The notes beneath the pieces were generated by a model. The model had not been told where the DNA came from. It saw only the letters and a list, made by a program, of their open reading frames with translations, and did not search any database. The translations under genes and the position numbers were made by a program. Below are positions 1 to 9,067 of a DNA stretch of 64,000 bases, in pieces. Position 1 is the first letter of the stretch, and each line of letters begins with the position of its first letter. The DNA is from Solwaraspora sp. WMMD406 (lineage in GTDB: Bacteria; Actinomycetota; Actinomycetes; Mycobacteriales; Micromonosporaceae). The stretch covers positions 5,116,001 to 5,180,000 of the forward strand of contig NZ_JARUBF010000001.1 of the NCBI RefSeq assembly GCF_029626025.1, read 5' to 3'.

Positions 1-1
1 C

Positions 2-1390
2 GGCGGCACCGTCGTCGGACCGACCGGACCGTACGCCGCCGACGTGCTCGTCGACGGCGAGACGATCGCCGCGCTCTACTCCCCCGGCGCCGGACCGGCC
101 GACGGGGTCGAGGTCCTCGACGCGGCAGGCAAGTACGTCATCCCCGGCGGCGTCGACGTGCACACCCACATGGAGCTGCCGTTCGGCGGCACGTTCGCTT
201 CCGACACCTTCGACACCGGCACGAAGGCCGCGGCGTTCGGCGGCACCACCACGATCATCGACTTCGCCGTGCAGCGCGCCGGTGAGGTGGTCGGCGACGG
301 GCTGGCCGCCTGGCATGCCAAGGCGCAGGGCAACTGCCACGTCGACTACGGCTTCCACATGATCATCGGCGGGGTGGACGACGAGTCGCTCAAGGCGATG
401 GACTCGCTGGTCGCCACCGAGGGCATCACCAGCTTCAAGCTGTTCATGGCGTACCCCGGGGTGTTCTACAGCGACGACGGGCAGATCCTGCGGGCGATGC
501 AGAAGGCCCGCGACAACGGCGCGATGATCATGATGCACGCCGAGAACGGCATCGCGATCGACGTCCTGATCGGCCAGGCCCTCGCCCGGGGCGAGACCGA
601 CCCGATCCACCACGGACTGACCCGCCCGGCCGCGCTGGAGGCCGAAGCGACCAGCCGGGCCATCGCCCTGGCCGGGGTCGCCGCCGACTGCCCGCTCTAC
701 ATCGTGCATCTGTCCGCCAGCGAAGCCCTCGCCGCCGTCGCGACCGCCCGCGACGCCGGCCGCAACGTCTTCGCCGAGACCTGCCCGCAGTACCTCTACC
801 TGACCCTGGAGGACCAGCTCGGCGCGCCCGGTTTCGAAGGCGCCAAATGGGTCTGCTCCACCCCGCTGCGCGGCAAACACGAACCCCACCGCGCCGACCT
901 GTGGCGTGGGCTGCGCACCAACGACCTGGCGGTGGTCTCCACCGACCACTGCCCGTTTTGCTTCAAGGACCAGAAGGAACTCGGCCTCGGCGACTTCTCC
1001 AAGATCCCCAACGGGATCGGCGGCGTCGAACACCGGGTCGACCTGGTCTACCAAGGTGTCGTCGACGGCAAGCTGTCGCTGGCCCGTTGGGTGGAGACGA
1101 TCGCCACCACCCCGGCCCGGATGTTCGGCCTCTACCCGCGCAAGGGCGTCATCGCCCCCGGCTCCGACGCCGACATCGTCGTCTACGACCCGGCCGGGCG
1201 GACCACCATCTCGGCGGCCACCCACCACATGAACATGGACCACTCGGCGTACGAAGGGTTCGAGATCACCGGCAAGGTCGACACCGTACTGTCACGCGGC
1301 ACCGTGCTGGTCACCGACGACGGGACGTACCACGGGCGCGCCGGCCACGGCCGCTACCTGCGCCGCGGCCTGTCGGACTACCTGATCTGA
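2..1390 (+). CDS. hydA: Dihydropyrimidinase / D-hydantoinase, 5'-truncated by window edge
   Basis: Metal-dependent cytoplasmic amidohydrolase that opens the ring of dihydropyrimidines, hydantoins or related cyclic ureides. The frame is open through the left edge: codons ahead of the first in-window GTG (44) read GGTVVGPTGPYAAD, a typical family N-terminus, so the real start lies outside and only a few residues are missing. Visible motifs are the metal pair in DVHTHME (codons around 155-175), SFKLFM with the lysine at 437-439 that is carboxylated in this family, HAENG, IVHLSA and STDHCPF. Length (about 460 residues) is normal. It lies 13 bases before the F420 oxidoreductase gene and heads an operon that includes an ABC importer, which suggests uptake and catabolism of a cyclic amide. 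The exact substrate cannot be read from the sequence. Confidence 0.9.
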   Translation, partial: GGTVVGPTGPYAADVLVDGETIAALYSPGAGPADGVEVLDAAGKYVIPGGVDVHTHMELPFGGTFASDTFDTGTKAAAFGGTTTIIDFAVQRAGEVVGDGLAAWHAKAQGNCHVDYGFHMIIGGVDDESLKAMDSLVATEGITSFKLFMAYPGVFYSDDGQILRAMQKARDNGAMIMMHAENGIAIDVLIGQALARGETDPIHHGLTRPAALEAEATSRAIALAGVAADCPLYIVHLSASEALAAVATARDAGRNVFAETCPQYLYLTLEDQLGAPGFEGAKWVCSTPLRGKHEPHRADLWRGLRTNDLAVVSTDHCPFCFKDQKELGLGDFSKIPNGIGGVEHRVDLVYQGVVDGKLSLARWVETIATTPARMFGLYPRKGVIAPGSDADIVVYDPAGRTTISAATHHMNMDHSAYEGFEITGKVDTVLSRGTVLVTDDGTYHGRAGHGRYLRRGLSDYLI

Positions 1391-1403
1391 AGGGGGTACG
1401 GAG

Positions 1404-2417
1404 ATGGACTTCGGCGTCGTGTTCCAGTGTGACCCGCCCGGCCGGGAGCTGGTGTCGTTGGCCCAGCAGGCCGAGCAGGCCGGCTTCAGCCACGTGTGGA
1501 CGTTCGACTCGCATGTGCTGTGGCAGGAGCCGTTCGTCATCTACAGCCAGATCCTCGCCGCCACCTCGTCGGTGACGGTCGGGCCGATGGTGACCAACCC
1601 CAGCACCCGGGACTGGACCGTCACCGCGTCGATGTTCGCCACCCTCAACGAAATGTACGGCAACCGGACGGTCTGCGGCATCGGCCGGGGCGACTCGGCC
1701 GTCCGGGTCCTCGGCGCGCGCCCCACCACCCTCGCCGAGCTGCGGGACTGCGTCACCGTCATCCGGGACCTGGCCGCCGGGCGGACCGTGCGTTACCGCG
1801 ACCGGGACATCACCCTGCCGTGGGTCAGTGACGGGGCGCTGGAGGTGTGGGTCGCCGCGTACGGGCCGAAGGCGCTCGCCCTGGCCGGCGAGGTCGGCGA
1901 CGGCTACATCCTGCAGCTCGCCGACCCGGACATCGCCGCCTGGATGATCGGCGCGGTCCGGGCCGCCGCCGAACGCGCCGGCCGCGACCCCGACGCGGTC
2001 ACCTTCTGCGTCGCCGCCCCCGCCTACGTCGGCGACGACCTGGCCCACCAGCGGGAGCAGACCCGCTGGTTCGGCGGCATGGTCGGCAACCACATCGCCG
2101 ACATCGTCGCCCGCTACGGCGGTGACGGCGGCGGCGTGCCGAAGGTGCTCACCGACTACATCGCCGGCCGGCAAGGCTACGACTACGCCGAACACGGCCG
2201 GGCCGGCAACACCCACACCGACTTCGTACCCGACGAGATCGTCGACCGGTTCTGCCTGCTCGGCCCGGTCGACGAGCATTTGCGGCGGCTCGCCGAGCTG
2301 CGTGATCTCGGCGTCGACCAGTTCGCCGTCTACCTGCAACACGACGCCAAGCGGGAAACCCTGGCCGCGTACGGGGAGCAGATCATCCCCGCGTACCGCC
2401 GGGTGGTCGCGTCTTGA
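1404..2417 (+). CDS. LLM-class F420-dependent oxidoreductase (hydantoinase-associated type)
   Basis: Luciferase-like TIM-barrel enzyme of 337 residues, normally using reduced coenzyme F420 (some relatives use FMN). The N-terminus MDFGVVFQCDPPGRELVSLA, the VGPMVTNPSTRDW stretch and GIGRGDSAVRVLG fit this fold. The start ATG has a purine-rich GGGGGTACGGAG ribosome site. It follows a hydantoinase by 13 bases, a gene pairing I recall for one LLM subfamily. The stop overlaps the next start in TTGA, so translation is probably coupled. Its likely job is a redox step on the pyrimidine or hydantoin substrate of the operon. Family assignment is strong; cofactor and substrate are inferred. Confidence 0.85.
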   Translation: MDFGVVFQCDPPGRELVSLAQQAEQAGFSHVWTFDSHVLWQEPFVIYSQILAATSSVTVGPMVTNPSTRDWTVTASMFATLNEMYGNRTVCGIGRGDSAVRVLGARPTTLAELRDCVTVIRDLAAGRTVRYRDRDITLPWVSDGALEVWVAAYGPKALALAGEVGDGYILQLADPDIAAWMIGAVRAAAERAGRDPDAVTFCVAAPAYVGDDLAHQREQTRWFGGMVGNHIADIVARYGGDGGGVPKVLTDYIAGRQGYDYAEHGRAGNTHTDFVPDEIVDRFCLLGPVDEHLRRLAELRDLGVDQFAVYLQHDAKRETLAAYGEQIIPAYRRVVAS

Positions 2418-3319
2418 CCAGCGGTCCGACCATCGACTCGACCAGCGGCTGGGTGCGCCGGGCCGGCGTCGCCGGGGCCGCGCTGGGCGCGCTCGGCCTC
2501 GCCGCCGCCGCGTGGGAAGGCTACAAACTGGTCGGCGACCCGGACGGCACCGACGTGTACGGCGTACCGCTGCTGCCGCGCGCCGACGACGCCGCCATGC
2601 CGCACCTGGCCGACGTGGTCGCCGGCCTCGGCGCCGTCGACGTCGCCGCCGGCCAGCCGGTGTGGCGGGTGGTCGTTGACGCCTGCCTGTTCACCCTCGG
2701 GGTGACCGGCGTCGGGTTCGCCGCCGGCACCCTGGTCGGGCTGATCCTGGCGGTGGCGATGCAGCGGCTGCGGATCGTCGAACGGGGACTGCTGCCGTAC
2801 GTGGTGCTGTCGCAGACCGTGCCGCTGGTCGCTTTGGCCCCGGTGATCGCCGGCTGGGGCGGGCGGCTGTCGATCGGCACGTACCCGTGGCAGCCGTGGA
2901 TGTCGGTCGCGGTGATCGCCGCGTACCTGGCGTTCTTCCCGGTCGCCGTCGGCATGCTGCGCGGGCTGCAGTCGCCGCCGGCCGCCGGAGTGGAGCTGAT
3001 GCGCAGCTACGCGGCCGGCTGGTGGCGCACCCTGTGGAAGCTGCGCGCCCCGGCCGCGCTGCCGTACCTGTTCCCGGCGCTGCGGCTGGCCGGCGCCGCC
3101 GCCGTGGTCGGCGCGGTCGTCGGGGAGATCTCCACCGGCACCCGGGGCGGCATCGGCCGGCTGATCCTGGAATATTCGCGGCAGGCGACCAGCGCCCCGG
3201 CGAAGGTGTACGCGGCGATCCTCGGCGCCGCCGCGCTCGGATTGGTCGTCGCCGCCACGGTGACCCTGCTGGAGCTGGGGCTGACCCGCCACCAGCGGCG
3301 GGTGGCGGTGACCGGATGA
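2414..3319 (+). CDS. ABC transporter permease (NitT/TauT/ThiX type), first of two
   Basis: Inner-membrane permease of a binding-protein-dependent importer, 301 residues with about six hydrophobic segments. The cytoplasmic coupling (EAA) loop is visible as ELMRSYAAGWWRTLWKLRAP near residues 195-215. The start is TTG at 2414, overlapping the stop of the oxidoreductase by four bases. An N-terminal stretch of roughly 80 residues before the transport core is longer than in typical 250-residue relatives. It is coupled by an ATGA overlap to the ATPase gene. With the second permease at 4113 it probably forms a heterodimeric channel for the same substrate. Confidence 0.88.
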   Translation: MTSGPTIDSTSGWVRRAGVAGAALGALGLAAAAWEGYKLVGDPDGTDVYGVPLLPRADDAAMPHLADVVAGLGAVDVAAGQPVWRVVVDACLFTLGVTGVGFAAGTLVGLILAVAMQRLRIVERGLLPYVVLSQTVPLVALAPVIAGWGGRLSIGTYPWQPWMSVAVIAAYLAFFPVAVGMLRGLQSPPAAGVELMRSYAAGWWRTLWKLRAPAALPYLFPALRLAGAAAVVGAVVGEISTGTRGGIGRLILEYSRQATSAPAKVYAAILGAAALGLVVAATVTLLELGLTRHQRRVAVTG

Positions 3320-4116
3320 GCAATGCATCCGCCGTCGACATCACCGGGGTCGACAAGGTCTTCAACGCCGGCCGGGCCGACGCGGTCACCGCGCTGACCG
3401 GGGTGCAGCTGACCGTCGGCCGGGGCGAGTTCGTGTCGCTGATCGGGCCGTCCGGCTGCGGCAAGAGCACCCTGCTGCGGCTGATCGCCGACCTGATCAC
3501 CCCGACCGCCGGCACGGTCACCGTCAACGGCAAGGCCGCCCGACAGGCCAGACTCGACCAGGAGTACGGCATCGCCTTCCAGCAGGCCGGACTCTTCGAC
3601 TGGCGGACGGTACGGCGCAACGTCGAACTGCCGCTGGAGCTGCGTGGGGTGCGGCGCGCGCAGCGCAGGGATCGGGTCGACGAGATGCTGGCCCTGGTCG
3701 GGCTGGCCGACTTCGCCGGGCACTACCCGGCCCAACTGTCCGGCGGCATGCAGCAGCGGGTGGCGATCGCTCGGGCGCTCGCCGTACACCCGCCGTTGCT
3801 GTTGATGGACGAACCGTTCGGTGCCCTCGACGAGATGACCCGCGAGCGTCTGCAGGACGAACTGCTCGGCATCTGCGCGCGCACCGCGACCAGCACCGTG
3901 TTCGTCACCCATTCGATCTCCGAGGCGGTGTACCTGTCCGACCGGGTGGTGGTGATGTCGGCCCGGCCGGGCCGGATCACCGCCGTCGTCGACGTCGATC
4001 TCGGTGCGCGCACGGAGCAGACCCGGCAGTCGCCGGAGTTCTTCGCCGCCGTCACCGAGGTCCGCCGGGCGCTGCGCGGCACCCCCTCTCCGGCCACTGA
4101 GCCGGCAGCGACGTGA
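3316..4116 (+). CDS. ABC transporter ATP-binding protein (SsuB/TauB/ThiZ type)
   Basis: Cytoplasmic ATPase of 266 residues powering the importer. Walker A GPSGCGKST is at residues 44-52, the ABC signature LSGGMQQ at 141-147, Walker B LLLMDEPFG at about 161-169 and the switch histidine in VFVTHSI. The open frame extends far upstream, but the ATG at 3316 overlaps the permease stop in ATGA and gives a normal family N-terminus, so it is the chosen start. The gene overlaps the second permease start by GTGA. One ATPase between two different permease genes indicates a homodimeric ATPase serving a permease heterodimer. Confidence 0.92.
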   Translation: MSNASAVDITGVDKVFNAGRADAVTALTGVQLTVGRGEFVSLIGPSGCGKSTLLRLIADLITPTAGTVTVNGKAARQARLDQEYGIAFQQAGLFDWRTVRRNVELPLELRGVRRAQRRDRVDEMLALVGLADFAGHYPAQLSGGMQQRVAIARALAVHPPLLLMDEPFGALDEMTRERLQDELLGICARTATSTVFVTHSISEAVYLSDRVVVMSARPGRITAVVDVDLGARTEQTRQSPEFFAAVTEVRRALRGTPSPATEPAAT

Positions 4117-4877
4117 GGGCCTTGCGGGCGGCCGGGCCGCCGGTCGCCGTCGGGCTCGCCGGGCTGGCGCTGTGGGAAGCGACGGTACGGCTGGGCCGGG
4201 TCGCCTCGTACGTGCTGCCGGCCCCGTCGGCGATCGCCGAACAGTTCTGGGCCAGCCGTACGGTGGTGCTGAGCGCCGGGCTGGCCAGCGGCACCAACGC
4301 GCTGATCGGGCTGCTGGCCGGGGCGGCACTCGGGGTGCTGGTGGCGTTGGCGGTCAGCCGGCTGCGGCTGCTCAGTGAGGTGTCGGTGCCGCTGGCGGCG
4401 CTGGTCAACGCGCTGCCGATCATCGCGCTCGCCCCGGTGCTGAACAACATGTTCGACGCGGCCAGCAGTGTGCCCCGGCGGATCGTGGTCGGCTTGGTCG
4501 CGTTCTTCCCGGTCTTCGTCAACACGCTGCGCGGGCTGCGTCAGGTGCAGCCGATCCACCGTGAGCTGATGGCCAGCTACGCCGCCAGCGGTTGGACCTT
4601 CGCCCGGTTGGTCCGGCTGCCCGGCGCGCTGCCGTTCGTCTTCACCGGGCTGCGCCAGGCGTCGTCGCTGGCGGTGATCGCGGCCGTGGTCGCCGAGTAC
4701 TTCGGTGGGCTGCAGGACGGGCTGGGGGCGCGGATCACCTCGGCGGCGTCGCTCACCGCGTACCCCCGGGCCTGGGCCTTCGTCGTCGGCGCCTGCCTGC
4801 TCGGCCTGGTCTTCTACCTGGCGACCCTGGCTCTGGAACGCCTCGCGATGCCCTGGCGTACCGGCCAGACCCCGTGA
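4113..4877 (+). CDS. ABC transporter permease, second of two
   Basis: Inner-membrane permease of 254 residues with about six membrane segments and an EAA loop (RELMASYAASGWTFARLVRL). The GTG start at 4113 overlaps the ATPase stop. It is clearly paralogous to the 2414 permease but lacks that protein's long N-terminal extension. A gap of 76 bases follows before the lipoprotein gene, which has its own strong ribosome site. Known relatives move sulfonates, nitrate, thiamine precursors or pyrimidines, so the family alone does not fix the substrate. Confidence 0.88.
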   Translation: MRALRAAGPPVAVGLAGLALWEATVRLGRVASYVLPAPSAIAEQFWASRTVVLSAGLASGTNALIGLLAGAALGVLVALAVSRLRLLSEVSVPLAALVNALPIIALAPVLNNMFDAASSVPRRIVVGLVAFFPVFVNTLRGLRQVQPIHRELMASYAASGWTFARLVRLPGALPFVFTGLRQASSLAVIAAVVAEYFGGLQDGLGARITSAASLTAYPRAWAFVVGACLLGLVFYLATLALERLAMPWRTGQTP

Positions 4878-4953
4878 CCTCTGCTTCCCCTGGCGCACCC
4901 GTCCGCGCGCCGCAGTCCCCCGCTCCATCATCGCGACCAGGAGGAACGACGAA

Positions 4954-6093
4954 ATGAGAAGACGGTTGGCCGCCGCAGCGGCGTTGACGGGTGCCGCGCT
5001 GCTGATCAGCGCCTGCGGTACGGCGGACGAGGAACCGGACGCCGGTGGCGGTGCCAACGACGGCACCACCACGGTAAAGGTGCAGTTGCAGTGGTTCTTC
5101 CAGGCCCAGTTCGCCGGCTACATCGCGGCCGTCGAGAAGGGCTTCTATGAGGAGGAAGGGCTCGACGTCGAGCTGCTCGAAGGCGGGGTGGACATCGTCC
5201 CGCAGACGGTGCTCGCCCAGGGGCAGGCCGACTACGCGATCGCCTGGGTGCCGAAGGCGCTCGCATCGCGCGAACAGGGCGCGGAAATCACCGACGTCGG
5301 GCAGATCTTCGCCCGCTCCGGCACCTACCAGGTGGCGTTCGCCGACTCCGGCATCAGCGGGCCGGCGGACCTGCGCGGCAAGAAGGTCGGCAACTGGGGC
5401 TTCGGCAACGAGTTCGAACTGTTCGCCGCGATGACCCAGGCCGGGCTGGACCCGGGGTCCGATGTGACCCTGGTGCAGCAGCAGTTCGACATGCAGGCGC
5501 TGCTGCGCGGCGACATCGACGCCGCCCAGGCGATGAGCTACAACGAGTACGCGCAGCTGCTGGAGGCGGAGAACCCGGACACCGGTGAGCTGTACACGCC
5601 GGAAGACTTCACAGTGCTCGACTGGAACGAGGTCGGCACCGCGATGCTGCAGGACGCCATCTGGGCCGACACCACCAAGCTCGACGACCCGGCGTACCAG
5701 GAGCAGACGGTCAAGTTCCTCACCGGCACGATCAAGGGCTGGGCGTACTGCCGGGACAACCCGGAGGAGTGCCGGGACCTGTCGGTGGCGGCCGGGTCGA
5801 CGCTGGGCGCCAGCCACCAGCTGTGGCAGGTCAACGAGGTCAACAAGCTGATCTGGCCGTCGACCGGCGGGATCGGGCTGATCGACGAGGCGGACTGGGC
5901 GCGTACGGTCGAGTTGTCGCTGGCCACGAAAAACCAGGACGGCCAGACGGTGCTGACCGCCGAGCCGGAGGGGTTGGCCTACACCAACGACTACATCAGC
6001 CAGGCGCTCGAAGCAGCGGAGGCCGACGGCGTCGACGTCACCGGGGCCGGGTTCACCCCGCTGACCGTGACCCTCAACCCCGGCGGCGCCTGA
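4954..6093 (+). CDS. NMT1/THI5-like substrate-binding lipoprotein
   Basis: Extracytoplasmic binding protein of 379 residues for the importer. The N-terminus has basic residues, a hydrophobic stretch and lipobox LISAC with Cys21 as the lipidation site, followed by an acidic linker. The body begins VQLQWFFQAQFAGYIAAVEK, a hallmark of NMT1/THI5-like proteins that bind pyrimidine-type ligands such as thiamine precursors. The open frame extends further upstream, but the ATG at 4954 has an AGGAGG site at 4939-4944 and gives a proper signal peptide. A pyrimidine ligand fits the upstream hydantoinase. It is the last gene of the operon; a strong inverted repeat begins 38 bases after the stop. Confidence 0.9.
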   Translation: MRRRLAAAAALTGAALLISACGTADEEPDAGGGANDGTTTVKVQLQWFFQAQFAGYIAAVEKGFYEEEGLDVELLEGGVDIVPQTVLAQGQADYAIAWVPKALASREQGAEITDVGQIFARSGTYQVAFADSGISGPADLRGKKVGNWGFGNEFELFAAMTQAGLDPGSDVTLVQQQFDMQALLRGDIDAAQAMSYNEYAQLLEAENPDTGELYTPEDFTVLDWNEVGTAMLQDAIWADTTKLDDPAYQEQTVKFLTGTIKGWAYCRDNPEECRDLSVAAGSTLGASHQLWQVNEVNKLIWPSTGGIGLIDEADWARTVELSLATKNQDGQTVLTAEPEGLAYTNDYISQALEAAEADGVDVTGAGFTPLTVTLNPGGA

Positions 6094-6130
6094 GCCGAGG
6101 CCAGCAGCCGACAGCCCATCTACTCCCCAT

Positions 6131-6191
6131 GATCAGTTGACGAAAAACCGGGCGACACGCCGGTGCCGTCCCGGTTTTTCGTCAACTGATC
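6131..6191. terminator. Long perfect inverted repeat, probable bidirectional terminator
   Basis: Arms at 6131-6152 and 6170-6191 are perfect 22-base reverse complements around a 17-base loop. The arms carry A5 and T5 tracts next to CCCGG, so either strand would form a hairpin with a U-run inside the stem. It sits 38 bases after the lipoprotein stop and before the decayed Kelch gene, the right place to end the operon. A protein-binding operator or the remnant of a small mobile repeat is also possible. Confidence 0.75.
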
Positions 6192-6239
6192 CTCCTAACC
6201 CAGCTCATGCCCACACCTCTTGCGGGTGGATTCCCGTAG

Positions 6240-7113
6240 AAGCCGCCGTGGCAGCGGTTGGCCGACGCCCCGGACGGGTTGTCCGACAACGCCGCCGTGG
6301 TGCTCGACGGCACGGTCTACTCGATCGGCGGCGGCACCCACCTCGGCACCACCCGGCAGGCGTGGGCCTACGACCCGGCCGCCGACGCCTGGCAAGGGCT
6401 GCCGGACCTGCCCCGCGACCGGGGCAAACCGGCGGTCGACGGCAAGGTGTATGTATTCGGCTGCTGCGATACCGAGTTCCGGCCGCAGTCGGCGGTCGAC
6501 GTGTTCGATCCGGCGACCGGGGTGCGGCAGACCCTCGCTGGGCGGATCTACTGCGCGGGCGGGTTCAGTCACGACGGCGACTACGCCGACACCCTCGCCT
6601 ACGACCCGGACACCGACCACTGGTCGGCGCGCACGGCCATGCCCGAGCACGTGACCAGCATGGCGTACTCGGTGGCCGCCGGCCGCCTGGTGCTGGCCGG
6701 CGGCATGCTGTCCGCCGGGGGGACCACCGACCGGACCATCGGGTACGACCCGGTGGCCGACGCGTGGCAGGAGCTGGCCCCGACCGGGCAGGCGGCGTCC
6801 CGGGGTGCCGGTGCCTGTGGCGGGCTGGCGATCGGTGGCATGTCGCCGCAGTGGGCGGCCCTGCCGTCGATCTCCCGGTGGTCCGGTGCGGACGGCTGTA
6901 CGCCGCAGGCCGAGGTGCCCTGGCTTGCGGGTACAGCCGGCCAGCTTCACGTCGGCACCAAGCCCGTCGAAGGCCGTGACGGTGCGGTTCACCGCTGACG
7001 CCGCGACCGGCGTCGACGGGCCCGGCCGGTACGTGGCCACGTTGGCGCTGCGGGCGCAGACCCCGTACCCGGTGCCGACCGTGCCGGTGGAGTTGACGGT
7101 GCGACAGCGGTAG
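6240..7113 (+). pseudogene. Decayed Kelch-repeat secreted protein, frameshifted and truncated
   Basis: From the in-frame TAG at 6237-6239 the sequence reads as Kelch repeats (WQRLADAP, VVLDGTVYSIGGG, DGKVYVFG, RIYCAGGFSHDG, RLVLAGGMLSAGG). No start with a ribosome site is present and the first repeat begins at once, so the N-terminal part is missing. A deletion seems to shorten the repeat around 6520-6545. After PQAEVPWLA a surplus G in the run at 6929-6931 shifts the frame. The next frame continues VQPASF, VTVRFTADAATGVDGPGRY and TPYPVPTVPVEL to a stop at 7111-7113. In intact actinomycete homologues I remember, such repeats follow a subtilisin-type protease domain, which is absent here. A sequencing error could explain the single-base shift but not the lost N-terminus. 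Confidence 0.8.
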
Positions 7114-7126
7114 GTCGGCCGGTGGG

Positions 7127-9067
7127 TCAGCTGTCGACAAGCATGATCGCCAGCAGCAGACCGATCAACACTCCGGCGGTAAGCGCGTTGACCAGCCAGC
7201 CGACCCGGATCAATGCGGTACGCCGGACGCGCGGCCAGGTGCGCAGCCGCAGCCACCAGCGTTTCGGCGCGGCGGGGGCGGCCGGCCAGACGGGTGAGTC
7301 GGGCGGGACGTGATGGCCGGCCTGGTCCAGATAGCGCAGGCCGAGCCAGGGCAGCAGCGGTGCCGGGAGTCCTCGGTCGCAGGCGTGGTCGCAGATCGCC
7401 CGGACGACCACGGGCGACAGTCCGGGCGAGCGGAGGAACTCCCAGGTCCGCGGATCGCTGGTCGCCAGGTCCGGACCGATCGCCACCTCGACAAGCCGGG
7501 TCACCACCGTCCTGGCCAGATCTGCGGGCAGGCGATCGAACAGAAGTGCCGCGTGAAAGCCGGCGTTGACGAGTTCCGCGCGGACCGCCGACCGGTCGTC
7601 AGGACCGAAATCGGTGCCGGCGGGAAGGTTCCAGGCGAGCCATTGCTCCAGATCGCCGGGCGGGACCCGGATGACCCGGCGGATGAGCTCCACCGGTGTC
7701 GCTGGCAGGTCCGACCTGCTGGTGTACGGCTGGGACCGGCTCTCCTGCGGTAGCCGGCCGGCGGCCGGCGGCTGGTGGTAGTGGTAGTGGTCGTCGGCGG
7801 GATGCGACCCTGACCTGTCGAAGGCTGCCGCGCTGCCGGAGGCTGCCGCGCTATCGAAGGCTGTTGTCGACGGCTCGCCCACCGGCTCCGGCGCGGGTGC
7901 CGCCGATTCATCCATCGTGGAGCTGAACGGTCGTGGGGCTGGACGCGCCGAATTCCTGAGCGTTTGCTTGTGTGCCGGTCGGGACGGACCCATCAGATCC
8001 AGGTGCGGCCCGGACAGCAGATCCCCGCTTTGGTGTGGGAGCGGCTGCGTGACGGCCTGCGACGGCCGGGGCTGCGTAACCGGCTGGGACGGGCGGGGCT
8101 GGACTGCCCGCTGTCCGGCGTCGAGGGCGTCCCGCATCCGTACGATGGTCCCCGGTAGCTGCCGGATGCGACTCCGCGTGTCCCCCGACCGGTAATGCCC
8201 GGCCGCCTGCAACTCGGCGCCGAATCCGTCCGGACCGAGCCTGGCGTAGAGCTCGACCAGGGCGGCCGCGTCCTCCGGAGCGATCACCTCCCGGGGTGGT
8301 TGTCCGCCGGCCTGCCACGGGTGGACCACCTGCCGGGAGACGCCGAACGATCCGGTCGATCCGACAGTGGGCGCGCAGACCGTACGCAGACGATCATCGG
8401 TGCCGTCGTGCAAGCCCGGCGCGTAGGTGGTGAACGTCTCGTTCCGGATATCGAATTCGTCCGCTTCGTGCAGTACGGCCGCCAGGGTCTGGTGGACCGT
8501 CCACAGGGTTGCGACGATCGCCTCCGGGGTGACGTCCGGCGGGGTCACCACGCCGAACTGTGCGTCGGGTTCGGCGAGCCGGTGTGCCAACAGGATGCTG
8601 GCCGGCGCGGCGGCGTCGGGACCGATCGCGTCGAGCGAGGGCCGCCGCCGTCGGCATTCCTGTCGCAGATGGCTTCCCGACAGCGGGGACACCGGGCAAT
8701 CGAGGTCCTCGGCGACCCGCCACTCGGGCCAGTCGCTCAGCGCCAGAACCAGCGACGGGGTGATCTTGTCGGGGTGGCCGACCAGGGCGTGCCCGATGTC
8801 GTGGCGGTTGTCGTCGGCCACCCGGGTACGGCGGATCGCCGCCGCCCAGGCGTTGAAACGGACGTAGGTCAGACTCCACGGCGGTCGTCGGGTCGGCCCG
8901 GCGTCGCTCATCCGGACGAAGTCGGCAAGCCCTTCCACGTAGGCGGTGAACCTCTGGTCGGTCTGGACCGAGTTGCGTACCGGGCCGACGCCGCGCCCGT
9001 GCGTGTTGTCCGGCGTCCACCAGTAGAGGATCTGGTCCACCCGGTCGCGGTGGCTGTCGGTGCTCAC
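7127..9067 (-). CDS. Unrecognised tail-anchored protein, last gene of the vWA/tubulin/GTPase operon
   Basis: Protein of 646 residues I cannot assign to a named family. The first ~300 residues look globular and well conserved in style (ILYWWTPDN, FNAWAAAIRR, HDIGHALVGHP). Residues about 315-455 are a low-complexity Pro/Gln/Ser/Thr linker with QPRPSQ repeats and an HYHYH stretch. A helical C-terminal domain of about 165 residues ends in one membrane helix near 622-643. The GTG start at 9067 overlaps the GTPase stop in GTGA, so the two are translationally coupled. By position it is a GTPase partner or effector attached to the inner face of the membrane; that role is inference. The longer open frame to 10063 is a shadow. 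Confidence 0.75.
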   Translation of the reverse strand: MSTDSHRDRVDQILYWWTPDNTHGRGVGPVRNSVQTDQRFTAYVEGLADFVRMSDAGPTRRPPWSLTYVRFNAWAAAIRRTRVADDNRHDIGHALVGHPDKITPSLVLALSDWPEWRVAEDLDCPVSPLSGSHLRQECRRRRPSLDAIGPDAAAPASILLAHRLAEPDAQFGVVTPPDVTPEAIVATLWTVHQTLAAVLHEADEFDIRNETFTTYAPGLHDGTDDRLRTVCAPTVGSTGSFGVSRQVVHPWQAGGQPPREVIAPEDAAALVELYARLGPDGFGAELQAAGHYRSGDTRSRIRQLPGTIVRMRDALDAGQRAVQPRPSQPVTQPRPSQAVTQPLPHQSGDLLSGPHLDLMGPSRPAHKQTLRNSARPAPRPFSSTMDESAAPAPEPVGEPSTTAFDSAAASGSAAAFDRSGSHPADDHYHYHQPPAAGRLPQESRSQPYTSRSDLPATPVELIRRVIRVPPGDLEQWLAWNLPAGTDFGPDDRSAVRAELVNAGFHAALLFDRLPADLARTVVTRLVEVAIGPDLATSDPRTWEFLRSPGLSPVVVRAICDHACDRGLPAPLLPWLGLRYLDQAGHHVPPDSPVWPAAPAAPKRWWLRLRTWPRVRRTALIRVGWLVNALTAGVLIGLLLAIMLVDS

